A stretch of DNA of 64,000 nt, from positions 25,201,101 to 25,265,100 of the forward strand of contig OY804578.1 in NCBI GenBank assembly GCA_963680875.1, in the 5' to 3' direction. The stretch is from Bathymodiolus brooksi. Its lineage: Eukaryota > Mollusca > Bivalvia > Mytilida > Modiolidae. The position numbers were made by a program, and so were the translations under genes. This document shows positions 60,364 through 64,000 of this stretch, one piece after another (position 1 is the stretch's first letter; each line of letters starts with the position of its first letter). Below the pieces are notes generated by a model, which was given only the letters and a program-made list of their open reading frames with translations, was not told the origin of the DNA and did no database searches.

Positions 60364-60850
60364 CAGTCCATGGACATAAGTATTCGTCACCTTCGATTTT
60401 TTTTACAATATATTTCATATAAAACCACATTTTAAAAAAAAAAATATTTTAAAGCTATTTCTGGGCAGATTTTTATGAAATATATTTCAAGACACGCAGA
60501 TTTCTTTGAATTTTATTTGTTTATCTGATAGTAATTTTTGTCTGCATGGTTTTTGGTTTCTAGTGATTTAAACACAAATGTTGATTTTTCAGATTTTATT
60601 TTTGTTAAAATATATAGCAAATTTGACGTCAGAAATAAAATGTCTTTAAATCATAAGAAAATAAAGGCAATCTAACGGAAAATCATGCTAAAATAAACAA
60701 ATAATCTTTAAATAGTTCTGCTTCTTCTGGTGCAGAAATGATCAAAATCCGTTTAGAAATGACTTCACAATAATTTTTTTGAAAAATGTGGTTTTATATG
60801 AAATATATAGGGTAAAATCGAGGGTGACGAATACCTATATCCATGGACTG
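60364..60850. mobile_element. Tc1/mariner-type MITE, 487 bp
   Basis: Terminal inverted repeats of about 75 bp: the left starts cagtccatggacataagtat then tcgtcacc, and the right reversed starts cagtccatggatataggtat then tcgtcacc. Both contain atatttcatataaaaccaca. The element is flanked by TA on each side (60362-60363 and 60851-60852), the target site of the Tc1/mariner superfamily, and CAGT ends are typical of it. The 330-bp interior has no open frame, so it is non-autonomous. Confidence 0.9.
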
Positions 60851-61116
60851 TACATGTACATAAGCAGCTAGTTTGAGATGAAATGGACTTTGAGTTATGC
60901 AATAAAAGGTTGCTCGATCCATTAAAGCACAAAGTTTATTTGAAATTTTAAAAGTTTTTTAATGAATTACTTTATAAAAAAAATCGTAATGCTAATGATT
61001 GAGTCAGTTGCATGTACATAATTTAAATTGATAAAGCATATTTTTAGCACATTGTGTATTTAAATGTCACAAACATCCGTAGGGTACAGTTGAACGTTGC
61101 CGTTAATACGCATAGC

Positions 61117-61375
61117 AGAATGTCCGAGTAACTCTCCATTCCTTAAAAATAATGGAGCCGAGGCCCATTGTTTTTAAGGAATGGAGAGATACGAGGACAT
61201 TCTCCAACTTAAAATCCACCCATTGTACTTTATTAATTTTTATCAATTATTAATCTTGTAACAAAAAAAAGTCTGTGTATAGTATCTAAAGAACAAAGAG
61301 AACAATAACTCTCCATTCCTTAAAAATAATGGAGAGTTTTGACAATAGATTTACATAACAGGTGGATTTTAAATG
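61117..61375. repeat. Fold-back sequences
   Basis: Arms 61117-61155 and 61165-61203 are reverse complements (agaatgtcc, then ctctccattccttaaaaa) with a 9-base loop. A third copy of the arm core lies at 61313-61340. An outer pair, ttaaaatccacc near 61210 and ggtggatttta near 61362, encloses the right part. It looks like a small MITE or a nested insertion. Confidence 0.75.
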
Positions 61376-61379
61376 TAGC

Positions 61380-61640
61380 TCATTCTTCCTGTCCTGCATG
61401 CAATTTGAGGAAACAATCACCAACGCATAGGCCAACGACACAGGTAGAACACCAAGTACTTATTCTACTTTTCATAAATGTGTTGTTCCTGTCTGCACAC
61501 ACAGCACATTTCCGCCTCCTCCCCTCGGGGATGATGTCTATGTAGTGGTGTTGATTATGGTGTGCTACTGGTAAATGGATGATGGATGATTTGGTTAGGG
61601 TGGAGGTGGGGTGGGTGTGTTTTGATGTATTGTTCTTCAT
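61380..61640 (-). pseudogene. piggyBac-type transposase C-terminal domain
   Basis: The minus-strand frame ends HYIDIIPEGRRRKCAVCADR, then STWCSTCVVGLCVGDCFLKL, HAGQEE-stop. The cysteines (CxxC, then CxxC-x4-C-x3-C, with nearby His) match the cysteine-rich domain that ends piggyBac transposases and binds the element's ends and chromatin. The first 25 residues or so (Thr/Ser/His-rich) are probably read-through of non-coding sequence; the true start of this block lies upstream. It is separated from the DNWFTS block by about 1.2 kb, roughly twice the expected distance, so an insertion, intron or decay lies between. Confidence 0.8.
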
Positions 61641-62820
61641 TTCGGAATTTCACTTTTTGTTTTTATTGATTTTTATTTTATTTTCACTTGCTTGTCTATA
61701 TATGTGTTGTTAAGTGTTTTTCCTTTACGGTGTTTGTTTCAATGTTTGTTTGTTTGCTTATTTGTTTTGTTGTTTTATTTCGTTTTTATTCCCTTTTTGT
61801 ATTTATTTATTGTTTATGTTATGTGACTGTACTGTATCAATTTTTCTTTGAAAGTATATGTTGCTCTAAAATGAGATTATCATATTCTGTTTGTTTATTG
61901 ATTGATTGTATACGTTGTATTCTTAAAAAAATTATCGTAATATCGTGTTGTTTATTTGTTTTCATTTTTAAAATAGAAAACTTTGAAAAATATAGCAAGA
62001 TTGTATGTAGCGCGACGTTATTTTGTCGTCGATAAGATAAAACGTTTACTGGACAAATTGGTTGAACTTCTACAATTTTACGTAGAAATCGTAATTTTTA
62101 TCCGAAATCAAGTTTGTTAAGTTCATTCTCTTCCAATGAAAATGAACATTTTTGCTATTTGGATTTAGCACGAAATTATGAGCGACAAATATAGTTTCGA
62201 ATGTGTAAAGTTTTATACTTCGTGAATTGCCGTCAAGTAGTTGCAACTGGACATTTTTGTTGACCTTACTCCTTTAGGAATATTTTTTTAACTTTCTTTA
62301 AAAAAATCATTTTTGAAAAGATTCTTTCGTTTTATAAGATAATCACATTTGATATGTATACTTTTTTGTGAAAATTTTGTAAAACATAGCTGAAATAAAG
62401 CTTTTTTATTTGGCATGCAGATGTTTTTCCTTCAGCGTTACATTCTTTTCTTTCCATGAACTCACCGATTTTTTTCCTTCAAGCATTCCTTTTATTCAGA
62501 AATCGTTAATGAGGTCATAGAGTATGCTGACTCTGCTTCTGGGCGTACAAAAAAATGGTCCGAAAAACGTATTTTTAGGTTTTTACTGAGAAAAATGTAT
62601 AAGACATGCGGATATTTTGTAACGCGTTACATGAGAACATTGTGCGTTAGTGACGTTTTCTTCCAATAAATTCGTTTTCAAAAGCAAAATTAAACCTAAT
62701 CTAATATGATAAAACAATTATTCGTATAATTCCCTATACAATCATGTATCGGAAATCAAAACCTATCAATCTAAAAAAAAATCTACATTCGTTTAAATAC
62801 TTATTTCATGTTTTATTTAG

Positions 62821-62991
62821 TCAAAGTATCACCAATAGCGCGCGTAACGTCTCCCCCCCATTCCTCAAATATTGTGAAAGCTTTGGGGACGTAAACCAAT
62901 TATCCATTGTGACATAGTGAATTTTTCCAAAATGCGGTGCAACTAAATCCATAATTGCTTTATATCTAGGAAAAGTTAAAATGAAGGACAT
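62821..62991 (-). pseudogene. piggyBac-type transposase catalytic block
   Basis: A 56-codon minus-strand frame reads MSFILTFPRYKAIMDLVAPH, FGKIHYVTMDNWFTSPKLSQ, YLRNGGETLRALLV and stops. DNWFTS is the conserved block holding the second catalytic aspartate of piggyBac transposases (the classical insect enzyme has CDNWFTS). The preceding hydrophobic YVTM and the leading 'MDLVAPHFGK' also fit that fold. A stop (TAA) lies just upstream and another follows, so it is a fragment. The first and third catalytic aspartates were not located. Confidence 0.75.
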
Positions 62992-63834
62992 CGGTTAAAA
63001 TAATTGAACAGTACGGTACGGTAAATAATCCTTTAAAATAATATCTGCATGTGTATAGCTACATCGTTGTAGCATAAACATATGCAAAATATGTATAGAC
63101 CATACATTTGAAATATTACAAAGATGAGATGAAATTTCTCTGTCGTGAACTTTATATTTGTTCCTCGTCTGTATGTTTTCGTCCAAAAACTTTTGAAAGA
63201 AATCAATGCAATTGTGAAATTTTAATATTTATATGAAATGTGGACCTTGGACGAATTCAGGGATTTCGAAATGAGATCATTTTAAGGATTGATCGCAACT
63301 GTTGTTCGACTCATGAAGAAATAATCTAAATCACGTTGTACGCATCGCAAACAAATAATTTCGACAAATCTTTATCAATTAATTAAATTAAATCATTTGC
63401 TACTCATAAAAATATAATGCTTCAAAATGAAACATCTGAATCAATTCTCCCATCTTGTGCCGCCTGAAAGCAATGCCCCATGATCACGTGATTAATTTCA
63501 AACGTTTCACGGGTTTCCACTGTGTCGATCTTGCATGTGTTAATCGGTTCTCTCTGTTCTGACACTGGTTTGCATACTTGTTGTCGTGTAGTGTTATTAA
63601 CTGTTAAAGATTCGATAACAAGCGGGTTAATCATAGCATTTATTTTAGAAAAATTTGAGCAGATGTATTATGAATGGCATAATAAATATTTAAATAAAGA
63701 AAATTCGTTGTTTCTTACTATTTTAAATCATTTTCGACAGATTTTGGTAGCATTCAAATAATTTTGTACAATCAGACTGGCGGATCATCGTAAAAAACCT
63801 GGAACTGCCATACAATGTAAAACTAAAGACTTAA
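62992..63834. other. Unassigned, possibly further transposase remnants
   Basis: Minus frames at 62995-63186 (MDENIQTRNKYKVHDREISS) and 63422-63634 lie upstream of the piggyBac catalytic block on its own strand. They could be decayed N-terminal parts, but no diagnostic motif was recognised. Confidence 0.3.
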
Positions 63835-64000
63835 GTTGTCACCGACAGAGTTCCGTCAGGGGTTTAAGTGGGATTCGTGCTGCTCAATCTTCAGTTTTCT
63901 GTGTAATTGTTTTGTAGACCACTGTTTATCATTTTGTCCTTTTTCGTTTGGCCATTGCATTGCCTGCCCTTCTTCGATTTATGACTTCCGATAACCCTTT
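63835..64000 (+). mobile_element. Penelope-like element 3' tail, cut by window edge
   Basis: It reads gtcaccgacagagttccgtc, gggattcgtgctgctcaatc, ttcagttttctgtgtaat, cctttttcgtttggccattg, cttcttcgatttatgacttc, ataaccctt at the edge. This is the standard tail, near its end. Confidence 0.8.

Larger units (their letters stand above)
60137..62991 (-). mobile_element. piggyBac-type transposon, decayed (left end, transposase pieces)
   Basis: TTAA at 60133-60136 is followed by ccctttcagtgccagattc, the form expected of a piggyBac terminus next to its TTAA target. To the right, on the minus strand, lie a C-terminal Cys/His domain (61380-61640) and the DNWFTS block (62821-62991). A Tc1/mariner-type MITE (60364-60850) and a fold-back (61117-61375) sit between the terminus and the coding part. 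The other end (a reversed ggcactgaaaggg before TTAA) was not found up to 64000, so the right boundary given is only the last recognised coding residue. Confidence 0.65.

Noticed and set aside
61688..62035. 115-codon plus frame, Phe/Cys/Val-rich
   Set aside because: Reads T-rich sequence opposite the piggyBac coding strand; composition is what poly-T tracts give.

Overview
The window looks like nuclear DNA from a marine bivalve mollusc, most likely a mussel (Mytilidae). It is AT-rich and intron/intergenic in texture, with no operons and no long open frames. It carries degraded reverse transcriptases, tRNA-derived SINE pieces and long minisatellites. The species is inferred from repeat families remembered as typical of mussels; no search could be run. 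There is no complete ordinary multi-exon gene. Most long open frames are chance readings of repeats.

Layout. Positions 1-3644 are a 57-copy, 64-bp satellite that runs off the left edge. Positions 4987-5816 are a 19-copy, 44-bp minisatellite grown out of a retroelement tail. Positions 5997-8156 hold the best host-gene candidate: two well-phased exons, a possible signal-peptide exon and a poly(A) signal, together encoding a secreted ten-cysteine peptide. Positions 8.2-27 kb are mostly featureless AT-rich DNA with scattered tails and C-terminal pieces of Penelope-like reverse transcriptases (about 12.7, 16.5, 18.3-19.1, 20.9, 23.5 and 25 kb), SINE tails, and a 22-bp array at 25.5 kb. Positions 27.0-28.7 kb are a second, unrelated 44-bp array, whose units carry a short dyad and which a SINE fragment interrupts. 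Positions 30.97-31.93 kb hold a fold-back and an inverted-repeat element with a broken frame, possibly DIRS-like, followed by a candidate exon at 32.0 kb.

Further right are a second candidate exon at 37.3 kb, between diverged inverted repeats; a full-length tRNA-type SINE at 38.6 kb; a broken coding remnant at 39.6-39.9 kb; a 7-copy, 66-bp array that stays open in one frame at 45.6 kb; another SINE at 48.6 kb; and the longest reverse-transcriptase pseudogene at 50.5-51.6 kb. After these come a 70-bp array at 53.3 kb, a 46-bp array at 54.8 kb, a candidate membrane-anchor exon at 55.6 kb, and a 45-bp array at 59.8 kb. That last array stops exactly at a TTAA where a piggyBac-type terminus begins. 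To its right, on the minus strand, lie a transposase block with the DNWFTS motif and a cysteine/histidine C-terminal domain. A Tc1/mariner-type MITE and a fold-back are nested in the same element.

How it fits together. The window is a record of transposition and tandem amplification. Penelope-like tails are the commonest dispersed repeat. At least one minisatellite arose from such a tail, and one DNA transposon landed at a TTAA of a minisatellite unit. The only element likely to serve the host is the secreted cysteine-rich peptide gene near 7-8 kb.
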